Shown here piece by piece: positions 47,369-56,340 of a DNA stretch of 64,000 nt. How positions within the stretch are numbered: position 1 is the stretch's first letter; each line of letters starts with the position of its first letter. Under the pieces are notes generated by a model, which was given only the letters and a program-made list of their open reading frames with translations, had not been told where the DNA came from and made no database searches. Position numbers and translations under genes: made by a program. Source of the stretch: Herminiimonas sp. KBW02 (lineage in GTDB: Bacteria; Pseudomonadota; Gammaproteobacteria; Burkholderiales; Burkholderiaceae_D); the NCBI RefSeq assembly GCF_003852535.1, contig NZ_QAJP01000010.1, forward strand, positions 108,151-172,150, written 5' to 3'.

Positions 47369-47411
47369 ATCATATCGACCTGCTCGCGCTTCCATCATTG
47401 ACCCCGGTCAA
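47369..47411 (-). promoter_or_regulatory. Crp/Fnr-type class II promoter upstream of the relic and frc1
   Basis: TTGACCCCGGTCAA (47398-47411) with TATGAT as -10 box (47369-47374, minus strand), 23 bp apart. Site, spacer and -10 box are nearly the same as in the oxc promoter at 51121-51163, so this is a duplicated promoter. The nearest intact downstream gene is frc1, about 730 bases away. Confidence 0.7.
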
Positions 47412-47654
47412 TTTTCACAGCATGATATTCGGCCCATCCAAGCTTCTCTGTCCGCCTCGTTTTTTGCGGTCATTTCGGCAGTTGCCGCACCTCATTTCCG
47501 GCATTTTGCACTCAACTTATAAGCGCATCAAAACGCACCTTCCTGTCGTTCGATGAAGAGCGCATACCAGAGCAGCGCGACCGCTTCTTGCAGCGCAACA
47601 TAATTCAGGCTGACAGTTGTCCGCACATCCATCGCACCTTACTTTCGTAGAGAC

Positions 47655-47690
47655 GAAAAAAAACGGCGTCCGAATCGGACGCCGTTCTTA
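47655..47690 (-). terminator. Rho-independent terminator of frc2
   Basis: The 12-bp arms AACGGCGTCCGA and TCGGACGCCGTT are directly joined. On the minus strand they are followed by eight T. It lies 27 bases past the frc2 stop codon. Confidence 0.92.
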
Positions 47691-47716
47691 CTGACTAAAA
47701 CGAGTTTAAGAAATTC

Positions 47717-48976
47717 TTAAACTGCTTTAGCAGCGTGCAATGCAGCGATCTGCTCTTTGGAGTAACCCAATTGAGTCAGAACTTCATCGGTGTGCTCACC
47801 CAGAGTTGGCGAACCAACGATTTCTGGTTTCATATCGGAGAATTTGATTGGGCTACCAACGGTCAGGTATTTTTCACCGCGGTCTTTGTGCTCAACTTCA
47901 ACGATCGAACCGCTTTCGCGCAACGATTTGTCTGCAGCCAATTCTTTCATCGACAGAACTGGTGCGCATGGGATGTCGTACTTACGCAGAATGTCGACAG
48001 CTTCAAATTTGGTTTTGTCTTTGAGCCATTCTTCGATAGTTGCGAAGATGTCGAAAATCTTGTCTTGACGAGCTTCTGCAGTGTTGTATGCAGGATCTTC
48101 AATCCACTCTTCTTTACCCAATGCTTTACAGATTGGCGCCCAAGCGTGACCTTGGATGGTGAAGTAGATGTATGCGTTAGGATCGGTTTCCCAACCTTTA
48201 CATTTCAGAACCCAACCTGGTTGACCGCCACCGCCAGCGTTACCGCCGCGTGGTACGACGTCAGTGAATTTGCCGTGTGGGTATTGTGGGTACTCTTCCA
48301 GGTAACCGATTTTGTCCAGACGTTGTTGATCGCGCAGTTTAACGCGGCACAGGTTCAGAACAGCATCTTGCATCGATACCGCAACTTTTTGGCCTTTGCC
48401 AGTTTTTTGACGACCCATCAGAGCTGTCAAGATACCGATTGCCAGGTGCATACCGGTGTTGGAGTCACCCAAAGCAGCTGCCGAAACAGTTGGTGGGCCG
48501 TCCCAGAAACCAGTGGTCGAAGCAGCGCCGCCAGCACATTGAGCAACGTTTTCGTAGACTTTCAAGTCTTCGTAGTGGTGACCATCGCTGAAGCCTTTAA
48601 CCGACGCCATGATCATGCCTGGGTTCAGTTCTTGAACGCGCGCCCAAGAGAAGCCCATACGATCCAATGCGCCTGGACCAAAGTTCTCAACCATAACGTC
48701 GGATTCTTTGATCAGTTTTTCCAAAACTTCTTTACCTTCTTGAGTTTTGGTATCAAGTGTCAGCGAACGCTTGTTGCTGTTCAGCATTGTGAAGTACAGA
48801 GCGTCTTTACCTGGGATGTCGCGCAATTGCGAACGAGTAACGTCGCCCGAACCTGGACGCTCTACTTTGATAACGTCAGCACCGAACCAAGCCAACAGCT
48901 GCGTACATGCAGGACCAGCTTGTACGTGGGTGAAATCGATGATCTTAACGCCTGCTAATGGTAATGTTTGACTCAT
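47717..48976 (-). CDS. frc: Formyl-CoA:oxalate CoA-transferase
   Basis: A cytoplasmic class III CoA transferase that moves CoA from formyl-CoA to oxalate, giving oxalyl-CoA and formate. The 419 residues follow the Oxalobacter enzyme closely: [20 protein letters not shown] at the start, the catalytic Asp in [12 protein letters not shown], the glycine loop [11 protein letters not shown] and the segment [18 protein letters not shown]. Codon use looks strongly biased, as in highly expressed genes. It lies 250 bp downstream of oxc on the same strand with no obvious promoter between, so cotranscription with oxc is likely. A strong terminator follows. Confidence 0.95.
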   Translation of the reverse strand: MSQTLPLAGVKIIDFTHVQAGPACTQLLAWFGADVIKVERPGSGDVTRSQLRDIPGKDALYFTMLNSNKRSLTLDTKTQEGKEVLEKLIKESDVMVENFGPGALDRMGFSWARVQELNPGMIMASVKGFSDGHHYEDLKVYENVAQCAGGAASTTGFWDGPPTVSAAALGDSNTGMHLAIGILTALMGRQKTGKGQKVAVSMQDAVLNLCRVKLRDQQRLDKIGYLEEYPQYPHGKFTDVVPRGGNAGGGGQPGWVLKCKGWETDPNAYIYFTIQGHAWAPICKALGKEEWIEDPAYNTAEARQDKIFDIFATIEEWLKDKTKFEAVDILRKYDIPCAPVLSMKELAADKSLRESGSIVEVEHKDRGEKYLTVGSPIKFSDMKPEIVGSPTLGEHTDEVLTQLGYSKEQIAALHAAKAV

Positions 48977-49226
48977 GATTGGTAGATTTCCTTATCAATC
49001 GTTTAACTTGATTCCTGAAATTTGAATACTTCAGGAAGTGAAAAACCACTCAGAGAGCTCTGAGTGGAATCGCGCCATTTACATGGCTTTAATCCAATAC
49101 TACTTGGAGTTCTTTAACGTTCTAGTCTAGTGCCGCGGCACAAGCAGTGTCAAGTGCATGGCACGGCCGTCCTACTCTGACCGTGCCACACAAAGCCATG
49201 ACTTGCGCCTTGGCTCTATCCCCGTA
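48977..49226 (-). other. oxc-frc2 intergenic region with stacked hairpins
   Basis: Three inverted repeats lie between oxc and frc2: CCACTCAGA/TCTGAGTGG (49046-49067), the palindrome GTGCCGCGGCAC (49131-49142), and TGGCACGG/CCGTGCCA (49159-49166 with 49181-49188). None has a T-run in the minus direction, so partial termination or mRNA processing that sets different levels of Oxc and Frc is more likely than full stop. Confidence 0.5.
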
Positions 49227-50939
49227 TTACTTCTTTTTACCGATCGTGCTGACGATGTTCAGGTTACCGATACGGCCGGATTCAACACCAGCTGCTGGAT
49301 CGATAATCGCGTCGATGATGGTTGGTTTGCCCGATTTCAGGGAAGCTTCCAGTGCTTTTACCAACTCTTCTGGAGTTTCAGCACGAACGCCTTCGCCGCC
49401 CAGAGCGATACTGAATTGGTCGTACTTGGTTTTCGGATTGAAAATCATGCACGATACTTGGTGATCTGGGTTCGCTTCGTCACCGCGGTAGATACCGCCG
49501 TTGTTCATGATGATGACGGTTACTGGCAGGTTGTAACGTGTGATTGTTTCGTATTCCATTGCGCTGAAACCGAATGCGCTATCGCCGCAGATTGCAACGA
49601 CTGGTTTGCCGGTTTCTACTGCAGCTGCAACAGCCGAACCCATACCGATACCCATTACGCCCCATGTACCTGTATCCACACGTTTGCGTGGCAGGTATTG
49701 GTCGATGACCATACGTGCGTTGTCGAGGGTGTTTGCACCTTCGTTAACCAGGGTGATGTCTGGGTAGTTTTTCAACACGTCACGGATTGCGCCGAGCGAG
49801 TTGAAGTAGTTCATGACTGGAGTAGCTGTGCTCAGTTTGGTAGCCAGTTTAGCTTTGGTGCCGGTAGCACGTTCAGCAATAGCGCTCATCCATTCTGTTG
49901 GCTTAGCAGCACCTTTCAGGCCAGCGCGCAATGCGTTGACGCAGGATTCGATGTCACCGATCAATGGTGCAGCGATAGGTACGTTGCTGTCGATTTCGTT
50001 AGCTTGAATATCGATTTGTACGAATTTCTTCGCGCCGCCCCATGTTTTGCCTTTACCGTGTGCCAGCAACCAGTTCAGACGTGCACCGATCAGGATAACA
50101 ACGTCGGACTCTTGCAGAACCATCGAACGAGCAGCAGCTGCGCATTGTGGATGGGTATCGGAGACCAGACCTTTAGCCATCGACATAGGTGTGAATGGGA
50201 TACCGGTTTCTTCGATCAGTGCTTTGATGTCTGCGTCGCATTGAGCGTATGCAGCACCTTTGCCGAGCAAGATCAATGGCTTTTTAGCGCCTTTGATCAG
50301 GTCAACAGCGCGCGCAACAGCCGATGGTGCTGGCAATTGTGCTGGAGCTGGATCAACTGGAACGAACAACGATTTTTGGCCTTCTTCAGCGCTCATGGTG
50401 GTGCTGAACAGACGTGCTGGGATGTCCAGATATACGCCGCCTGGACGACCCGACAATGCGGTACGGATTGCGCGAACAACTGCAACGCCGATGTCTTCAG
50501 TGCGGTTGATACGGAACGAAGCTTTGCAATGTGGACGAGCGATGTTCAACTGATCCATTTCTTCGTAGTCGCCTTGTTGCAGGTCGACGATTTCACGTTC
50601 CGAAGAACCGGAAATCAGAATCATTGGGAAGCAGTTGGTGGTCGCGTTAGCCAGTGCGGTCAAACCGTTCAGGAAGCCAGGTGCGGAAACAGTCACGCAA
50701 ACGCCTGGTTTTTTGGTCAGGTAGCCAGCTACCGAAGCTGCATAACCCGCATTTTGTTCGTTACGGAAGCTGAAGAACTTGTTACCACGGGCTTGCCACA
50801 TACGACCGATTTCGGTAACTGGGATGCCGAGCAGACCATAGATGTTGGTGATGCCGTTCATTTCCAGCGCTTCCATCAGCAGATGGAAGCCGTCTGTCAG
50901 CTCTACGCCTTCTGCTACTTCTTGAATGTCGTTTTTCAT
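49227..50939 (-). CDS. oxc: Oxalyl-CoA decarboxylase
   Basis: A cytoplasmic thiamin-diphosphate enzyme converting oxalyl-CoA to formyl-CoA and CO2. The N-terminal domain has the catalytic-Glu region [20 protein letters not shown]. The middle domain includes [13 protein letters not shown]. The C-terminal ThDP motif runs from [15 protein letters not shown] to [11 protein letters not shown]. It is 570 residues, matching the Oxalobacter enzyme. A GAAGAGA ribosome site precedes the ATG. The promoter with a Crp/Fnr-type site lies ~180 bases upstream, shared with the divergent regulator gene. Confidence 0.97.
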   Translation of the reverse strand: MKNDIQEVAEGVELTDGFHLLMEALEMNGITNIYGLLGIPVTEIGRMWQARGNKFFSFRNEQNAGYAASVAGYLTKKPGVCVTVSAPGFLNGLTALANATTNCFPMILISGSSEREIVDLQQGDYEEMDQLNIARPHCKASFRINRTEDIGVAVVRAIRTALSGRPGGVYLDIPARLFSTTMSAEEGQKSLFVPVDPAPAQLPAPSAVARAVDLIKGAKKPLILLGKGAAYAQCDADIKALIEETGIPFTPMSMAKGLVSDTHPQCAAAARSMVLQESDVVILIGARLNWLLAHGKGKTWGGAKKFVQIDIQANEIDSNVPIAAPLIGDIESCVNALRAGLKGAAKPTEWMSAIAERATGTKAKLATKLSTATPVMNYFNSLGAIRDVLKNYPDITLVNEGANTLDNARMVIDQYLPRKRVDTGTWGVMGIGMGSAVAAAVETGKPVVAICGDSAFGFSAMEYETITRYNLPVTVIIMNNGGIYRGDEANPDHQVSCMIFNPKTKYDQFSIALGGEGVRAETPEELVKALEASLKSGKPTIIDAIIDPAAGVESGRIGNLNIVSTIGKKK

Positions 50940-51042
50940 AATGAAATGTTCTCTTCGTTAATTTCAATAAAGGTTGAGCAGTTTTGCCCAATACCGTGGT
51001 TGCCGTGCTCTTGCTGCGGCTGTTGCTACACTTGTAAGGCAC

Positions 51043-51073
51043 CTCTAAAAACCAGACCGGTTGGTTTTTAGAG
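51043..51073 (-). repeat. Hairpin in the oxc leader
   Basis: CTCTAAAAACCA (51043-51054) and TGGTTTTTAGAG (51062-51073) form a perfect 12-bp stem over 7 bases. It lies in the predicted ~175-base oxc leader. A similar hairpin is kept in the duplicated promoter region at 47287-47327. No T-run follows in the direction of transcription. Confidence 0.55.
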
Positions 51074-51120
51074 ATACCCTTCAGTCAACGCTTTTATGCA
51101 TAGACCATCCAAGTGGGCGT

Positions 51121-51163
51121 ATCATATCGATCTGCCTGCGCTTCGATCATTGACCCCGGTCAA
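51121..51163 (-). promoter_or_regulatory. Crp/Fnr-type class II promoter of oxc
   Basis: TTGACCCCGGTCAA (51150-51163) is an inverted repeat with N4 centre. 23 bp later on the minus strand comes TATGAT (51121-51126), a strong -10 box. This puts the site near -41.5 for oxc, while the same site sits ~62 bp before the regulator gene on the other strand, allowing autoregulation. Confidence 0.75.
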
Positions 51164-51225
51164 TTTTCATCGCATGATATCGACCCCGCCCACCCTTCTG
51201 TCTTTTATATCTATATATCTTGTAA

Positions 51226-51834
51226 ATGCCGACCGTTGATAACCACCCAGAACGAAATGTCATTCGCGTTCAGCTCAAGCAAAATCTTGTCTTAAAAGAC
51301 ATGACTGAGAGCGAATGGGCTGAGCTGGAACCGCATTTGCTCGTCGTAGATTGCCCTAAAGGCGACTTCCTGCTGCATCAGGGCGTACATGAAATGGAGC
51401 AATACTTCATTCTTGACGGCATCCTGAAGCGAGTAGTTACTAATCAGCAAGCAAAGGAAATGATTCTGCGTTTTGCTGATGAACGTAGCATGGAGACAAG
51501 TTATGCGGCGTGGCGACTCAAAACCCCGACTCCTTACAGCATTATCTGCGTGACAAAAGCACGCGTAGTGAAGTTGCCCTTACTGCAATGGATCGCTTTC
51601 ATCGATAAGCATGAGCACATCAAGCAGGCGTTTGAGCATGACGTCATGCATCTGATGAGCGAGATCATGGCTCACACCATCACCCTGCACTTACTCGACG
51701 CTCCCGGCCGCGTACAACGCTTCGTACGCAAGCATCCGGAACTGTTTGACCGGATCCCGAAGAAAGAGTTGGCGTCTTACCTGAATCTTTCGCCGGAAAC
51801 CTTGAGCCGACTGAAGCATCAAGGAAAAATCTGA
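51226..51834 (+). CDS. Crp/Fnr-family regulator, probable activator of the oxalate genes
   Basis: A 202-residue transcription factor with a cyclic-nucleotide-binding-type beta roll (~15-125), a long dimerisation helix (~128-155) and a short winged helix (~165-202). The recognition helix SPETLSRLKHQ has the E..SR pattern that FNR proteins use to read TTGA. It lacks FNR's N-terminal cysteine cluster; only Cys near residues 43 and 106 are seen, so it should not hold the FNR [4Fe-4S] cluster. It ends right after the recognition helix. It is divergent from oxc with a TTGACC-N2-GGTCAA site between them. The ligand is unknown. The start lacks a clear ribosome site. Confidence 0.88.
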   Translation: MPTVDNHPERNVIRVQLKQNLVLKDMTESEWAELEPHLLVVDCPKGDFLLHQGVHEMEQYFILDGILKRVVTNQQAKEMILRFADERSMETSYAAWRLKTPTPYSIICVTKARVVKLPLLQWIAFIDKHEHIKQAFEHDVMHLMSEIMAHTITLHLLDAPGRVQRFVRKHPELFDRIPKKELASYLNLSPETLSRLKHQGKI

Positions 51835-51857
51835 CCTCATCCTGCAATGAGGTCAGA
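51830..51857. terminator. Hairpin overlapping the regulator stop codon
   Basis: TCTGACCTCAT (51830-51840) pairs perfectly with ATGAGGTCAGA (51847-51857) over 6 bases. It includes the stop codon of the Crp/Fnr gene and faces the convergent kinase-like gene. There is no T-run. Confidence 0.5.
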
Positions 51858-51890
51858 TCTGCAGTCACTCTATACTACCAAGCCGTAAAA

Positions 51891-52724
51891 TCAATACTTA
51901 CCGGAAGAATACAGTTTCGAGTTAACCATCAGACGCAACTGGTTATCTACACTCTTTACTCCAGGCACGCCGGCAGCAACTTTCTCCGCTGCAACGCGCT
52001 CATCCGGATGCAGCACGATTCCACTCAGCGCCACGCGCCCACCATCTGCTTCGATGGTCACTCTGACATCATTAGTCGTCGCCGAACTACGCAAAGCAGC
52101 GCGCACGTGCGCCTCCAGCGTCATGTTTTGCAGCGCTGCCTGTGATGCTTTGGTTTCCTTGAATTCAGGACGTGCGGCCAGATTCAGAATCTGCGCGACA
52201 CAACTTTCGACCGACAGCCGATCAGTATTCAATACCAGATCGTACAAAACCGGATCACCCCAGGTCACGCCGAACTGCTGATGCATGCGCGCAGCGTGCG
52301 CCGCATCACTGCGGCGGATTTCTGCTTCGGCAAAATCGGCATCATCTGTTTCGAGATGACCCATCAGCCACTCGACGCGCTTCTTCATCGAACGAGTAAT
52401 GCGCACCGTCACCACATGCGGCACCGAGCGCAGCAGACAGGTGGCGCCCCAGCCGCGCAACACTACATTGCCTTTGTTTGCCAGCTCAAAGACTTCTTCC
52501 GCGGTATAGATCGCCATGCCCTCTTCATCCGCCGTCAGGCGATCAACAAAACCTGCCTTGCCTTCGCGCAAGCGGCGTATCACGCTTTTGCTCATATCCA
52601 TCTTTTCGGCAAGATGCTCTATCACTTCATGTCGCATCACAGCGAGGTTTTGTGTCTGAGCAAGATGCATCGCGACATCCTTGGCGAGTGATCCCATCTC
52701 TTGCGTCATTGCGATTACTGGCAT
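51891..52724 (-). CDS. Cytidylate-kinase-like protein with C-terminal BON domain
   Basis: A 277-residue cytoplasmic protein. Residues ~1-190 resemble the cytidylate-kinase-like family: VIAMTQEMGSLAKDVAMHLA at the P-loop position and VLRGWGATCLLR, with a lid rich in Arg. The P-loop (QEMGSLAKDVA) lacks the classical GxxGxGK(S/T) lysine, as in other members of this family. Residues ~205-270 form a BON-like domain (VRVTIEADGGRVALSGIV and GVKSVDNQLRL), a fold usually found in exported membrane-binding proteins. The combination is unusual and the role unknown. It is encoded between the oxalate regulator and tctABC. Confidence 0.75.
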   Translation of the reverse strand: MPVIAMTQEMGSLAKDVAMHLAQTQNLAVMRHEVIEHLAEKMDMSKSVIRRLREGKAGFVDRLTADEEGMAIYTAEEVFELANKGNVVLRGWGATCLLRSVPHVVTVRITRSMKKRVEWLMGHLETDDADFAEAEIRRSDAAHAARMHQQFGVTWGDPVLYDLVLNTDRLSVESCVAQILNLAARPEFKETKASQAALQNMTLEAHVRAALRSSATTNDVRVTIEADGGRVALSGIVLHPDERVAAEKVAAGVPGVKSVDNQLRLMVNSKLYSSGKY

Positions 52725-52839
52725 AGCTATCTCCTTGGTTATGGATTACATGCACGGCAAATTAATCAACACCACTTTCTAGTCTGGCCCCCTGTACGGG
52801 CAACCATACCACCAAAATTTTCCAACCCTAAAAACACTG

Positions 52840-52872
52840 ATGCCCCACGCGGCTATTCACCGCGTGGGGCAT
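52840..52872. terminator. Strong GC-rich hairpin
   Basis: ATGCCCCACGCGG (52840-52852) pairs with CCGCGTGGGGCAT (52860-52872) over 7 bases. It lies downstream of tctA on the minus strand and upstream of the kinase-like gene. A further inverted repeat, CCTGATCATG (52896-52905) with CATGATCAGG (52940-52949), lies next to it. Confidence 0.7.
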
Positions 52873-52953
52873 TCAAGATCTGATCAGTACCTAGGCCTGA
52901 TCATGCGACATCCCGTTGTGCAGGACATCGGATCAAAAACATGATCAGGTCTA

Positions 52954-54483
52954 TCAATCTACTGGACGCTCATCAGCAAACTCGTCAACTTTTGGTGGAC
53001 GAACTTTTGCGATCAGACGCGAGATCAATGGCCAGAACAACATGATCAATGCCAGACCTGTGATGCTACCAACCAGTGGGTTGGAGAACATCACCATTAC
53101 GTCGCCTTGCGATGTCAACATCGCTTGACGGAACGAGTCTTCAGCCTTGTCACCCAGAACCAATGCCAGGACCAACGGAGCCAATGGGTAGTCGAGTTTC
53201 TTGAACAGATAACCAACCACACCAAACACAACCATCAGCCAGATATCGAACATTGCGTTGTGAACGGTGTAAGCACCGATCGCACAGATCACGATAATCA
53301 CTGGTGCAATGATCGAGAATGGAATACGCAGGATCGAAGCAAACAGCGGCACTGTAGTCAACACGACCAGCAGACCAACCAGGTTACCCAGATACATACT
53401 GGCGATCAGGCCCCAAACGAAGTCTTTTTGCTCAACGAAGAGCAGTGGACCAGGTTGCAGACCCCAGATCAGCAAGCCGCCGAGCAAAACTGCTGCTGTT
53501 GGCGAACCTGGGATACCCAGTGCCAGCATCGGCAGCAATGCAGCTGTACCTGCAGCATGCGCTGCAGTTTCAGGAGCAACCACACCTTCGAGTTCACCGG
53601 TACCGAACTTAGGACCGTTTTTCGACATTTTCTTGGCCAGACCGTAAGCCATGAACGATGCAGGAGTCGCGCCACCTGGTGTAACACCCATCCAGATACC
53701 GACCAGCGAGCTGCGTACCGAAGTAACCCAGTATGCCGGCAGTTTTTTCCATGTTTGGAAAACGATTTTTGGATCGATCTTTGCGGATTTACCGGAGAAC
53801 GCCAGACCTTCTTCCATCGACAACAGGATCTCACCGATACCGAACAGACCGATAACAGCGATCAGGAAGTCGAAGCCGCGCATGAATTCTTCGAAACCGA
53901 AGGTCAGACGCAGTTGGCCAGTTACAGTATCCATGCCGACCGAAGCCAACGCGAAACCGAGTGCCATCGAAGCCAGAATCTTGAACGGCGAGCCTTTACC
54001 CATACCAACGAAGCTACAGAAGGTCAGCAGGTACACCGAGAAGAATTCCGGAGGACCGAAACGCAACGCGAATTTAGCAACCAGTGGTGCCATGAAGGTG
54101 ATCATGACAACCGCAACGAACGCACCAATAAAGGACGATGTGAACGCGCCGGTCAGTGCTTCACCAGCATTGCCTTTTTGTGCCATCGGATAACCGTCGA
54201 AGGTCGTCGCGACTGACCACGGCTCCCCGGGAATATTGAACAGGACGGATGTAATAGCACCGCCGAACAACGCACCCCAGTAGATACAGGACAACATGAT
54301 AATTGCAGATGTCGGAGACATCGAGAACGTAAGCGGCAGCAGAATCGCTACGCCGTTTGCGCCACCCAGACCAGGCAACACGCCAATCAAAACCCCCAAT
54401 ACAATGCCGATAACCATCAGCAAGAAGTTCATGGGGGTCATAATGACCGCGAACCCGTGAAATAATGAATTGATTTCTTCCAT
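52954..54483 (-). CDS. tctA: Tripartite tricarboxylate transporter, large permease TctA
   Basis: The ~12-span inner-membrane translocation subunit of a TTT importer, 509 residues. Family motifs are GVLIGVLPGLGGANGVAILL near the N-terminus, SVLFNIPGEPWSVAT, and APETAAHAAGTAALLPMLAL with ALGIPGSPTAAVLLGGL in the second half. It is the last gene of tctC-tctB-tctA, transcribed from a Crp/Fnr-type site before tctC. It closely resembles the truncated TctA at the start of the window. The shared regulatory site makes oxalate (or formate-related acid) the likely substrate. Confidence 0.94.
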   Translation of the reverse strand: MEEINSLFHGFAVIMTPMNFLLMVIGIVLGVLIGVLPGLGGANGVAILLPLTFSMSPTSAIIMLSCIYWGALFGGAITSVLFNIPGEPWSVATTFDGYPMAQKGNAGEALTGAFTSSFIGAFVAVVMITFMAPLVAKFALRFGPPEFFSVYLLTFCSFVGMGKGSPFKILASMALGFALASVGMDTVTGQLRLTFGFEEFMRGFDFLIAVIGLFGIGEILLSMEEGLAFSGKSAKIDPKIVFQTWKKLPAYWVTSVRSSLVGIWMGVTPGGATPASFMAYGLAKKMSKNGPKFGTGELEGVVAPETAAHAAGTAALLPMLALGIPGSPTAAVLLGGLLIWGLQPGPLLFVEQKDFVWGLIASMYLGNLVGLLVVLTTVPLFASILRIPFSIIAPVIIVICAIGAYTVHNAMFDIWLMVVFGVVGYLFKKLDYPLAPLVLALVLGDKAEDSFRQAMLTSQGDVMVMFSNPLVGSITGLALIMLFWPLISRLIAKVRPPKVDEFADERPVD

Positions 54484-54555
54484 TTTACTTATTACTCCTT
54501 GAATTCCAATCTAACTCGTTAGCTAGCACGTCGATGTAATCGACACGCACAAGCT

Positions 54556-55077
54556 CTAGTAACCGAGGAAGCTCAAAAGATCTATCGACCCTTTGTACAG
54601 GGGCACTTTGAACCACACTTCAAACATCAGGAAGAAAACTGTGTTGACACCCAACGCAGCAATTACCGCCTTAATTGGCGAGAACTTGCCGAGCAAGACC
54701 ATGAACAGTGCGATGTAGACAGCGGACGAAACATAGATACCAAAAACCTGGATCGCACCAACATAAATGATTGCTGGGATCAAGACTTGCAGTACGCGCT
54801 TCAGTTGCTCACCATCGACAAATACTTCTGTGTTTTTTTCTTTACCAAAAAGGGATTGAAAAAGTGTGCCTGCGCCCGATATACAGATAACGAGACCGAT
54901 ATAAAACGGGAAGTACCCTGAGCCTGGACCGTCGGTGGTCCACTCTGCACCCAGGTTCCAACTGGAAATAACAACTGTAATACCCAGCAACAGCAGCAGA
55001 GCAGCTACAACTGCCTCGACAACATAAGTGGCCACGCCAGTGCGAACGCCACCGCTGGATTCTGAATTCTGATCCAT
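54556..55077 (-). CDS. tctB: Tripartite tricarboxylate transporter, small permease TctB
   Basis: A small inner-membrane subunit with four hydrophobic helices (for example VVEAVVAALLLLLGITVVIS and YVGAIQVFGIYVSSAVYIAL). It is 173 residues from the ATG at 55077, which follows CAGGAG. It lies between tctC and tctA. Confidence 0.9.
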   Translation of the reverse strand: MDQNSESSGGVRTGVATYVVEAVVAALLLLLGITVVISSWNLGAEWTTDGPGSGYFPFYIGLVICISGAGTLFQSLFGKEKNTEVFVDGEQLKRVLQVLIPAIIYVGAIQVFGIYVSSAVYIALFMVLLGKFSPIKAVIAALGVNTVFFLMFEVWFKVPLYKGSIDLLSFLGY

Positions 55078-55182
55078 GAGGAATGCTCCTGAAAATTTTT
55101 GCAATGTAGTTGGGACAGGCGAGCAGAAGCCAGCACTACCGTTAGCCGGTAGCGCTGCTTACTGCCTATATCCCGATATTGA

Positions 55183-56211
55183 TTACTTCTTCGCCATGAA
55201 GCCTGCTTCTTGCATCAGAGTAGCGTGCTGCTTCTCTGCTGCTTCCAGCCAGACTTTGAAGTCGTTACCAGTTTTGAAGGTCGTGTTGAACGCGCCTTTT
55301 TCCATGTAGTCCTTCCATTCAGCTGTCTCACGTACCTTTTTGAAGAGGTCAACGTAGAATGCCAGCTGATCGGGAGTTACACCTGCAGGCATAAAGATGC
55401 CGCGCAACATGGTGTAGTCGGTAGGGATACCGGCTTCTTTACATGTTGGGATGTCGTTCCACGATTGAGTTTCGGTAACCTTGGTTTTGTACGGCATACG
55501 CTCATGATCGAATACGCATTGCGCTTTCAGCTTACCTGCGCGCCATTGCGAAACTGCTTCGATAGGATTGTTAACCGTTGATTGCAAGTGGTTACCAACC
55601 AACTGCACTGCAACTTCACCACCGCCTTTGAATGGGATGTAGATGAACTTGGTGCCGGTTGCTTTTTCCAGGCCAACAGTGATGATCTGATCTTCCTGCT
55701 TGGAGCCTGTGCCGCCCATTTTGAACTTGTTAGGGCCAGCTGCTTTTACCGCATCGATGTACTCTTTTGCGGATTTGTATGGCTGCTCTGCATTGGTCCA
55801 CAGAACGAATTGATCCAGTGCCAACATCGCCACTGGAGTCATGTCACGCCAGTTGAACGGAACACCAGTAGCCATAGGCGTGGTGAACAGGTTCGACAAG
55901 GTGATAATGATTTTGTGTGGATCGCCCTTGTCATTTTTAATGCCGAGGAAGCCCTCAGCACCGGCACCACCCGATTTATTGACGACGATCAGCGGTTCTT
56001 TCATCAATTTGTTTTTGATGATCACGCCTTGGATCAGACGAGCCATTTGGTCAGCGCCACCGCCTGTACCAGCTGGAACCACAAATTCGACTGGCTTGGT
56101 TGGTTCCCAAGCTGCGAATGCCGGAGTTGCAGCGAGAGCTACTGCAGCAAATGCACCGGCTGTTGCCATTGCCATGCCGCTTTTCGAATGCGAAATGAAA
56201 TCCTTGATCAT
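55183..56211 (-). CDS. tctC: Tripartite tricarboxylate transporter, periplasmic binding protein TctC
   Basis: The solute receptor of the TTT system. The ATG at 56211 follows AGGAGACAAGCA and gives a signal peptide (FAAVALAATPAFA, cleavage before AWEPTKP). The mature Bug-family fold includes KPVEFVVPAGTGGGADQMAR, which lines the carboxylate site, and KMGGTGSKQEDQI. It is 342 residues. An in-frame extension upstream to 56361 has no family similarity. Position first in the operon fits high expression of the receptor. Confidence 0.94.
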   Translation of the reverse strand: MIKDFISHSKSGMAMATAGAFAAVALAATPAFAAWEPTKPVEFVVPAGTGGGADQMARLIQGVIIKNKLMKEPLIVVNKSGGAGAEGFLGIKNDKGDPHKIIITLSNLFTTPMATGVPFNWRDMTPVAMLALDQFVLWTNAEQPYKSAKEYIDAVKAAGPNKFKMGGTGSKQEDQIITVGLEKATGTKFIYIPFKGGGEVAVQLVGNHLQSTVNNPIEAVSQWRAGKLKAQCVFDHERMPYKTKVTETQSWNDIPTCKEAGIPTDYTMLRGIFMPAGVTPDQLAFYVDLFKKVRETAEWKDYMEKGAFNTTFKTGNDFKVWLEAAEKQHATLMQEAGFMAKK

Positions 56212-56340
56212 TGCTTGTCTCCTGTTAATAATAATTTTACCTACGGTGCTACTTGCCGCGTCAGGGTGCCTTGTGAGCACTAGCACCGTGCGGCCAACGA
56301 TGCCTTCTACGTAACTTAAAGTTACTTTTGTTTTCCGAGG

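Larger units (their letters stand above)
46638..47716. other. 1.08-kb region with decayed coding sequence and a duplicated promoter
   Basis: No intact gene is evident between frc2 and frc1. From frc1 outward it holds the palindrome ATGTATACAT (46714-46723), a thiamin-diphosphate-enzyme relic (46762-46985), a 52-codon open frame (47089-47247), a leader hairpin and a promoter closely resembling that of oxc (47287-47440), and then the frc2 terminator. Read on the minus strand, the promoter points through the relic to frc1. Confidence 0.7.

Noticed and set aside
49158..51071. A 637-codon open frame opposite oxc
   Set aside because: Antisense shadow of a strongly codon-biased gene; composition rich in Cys, Trp, Phe and His with no recognisable domain.
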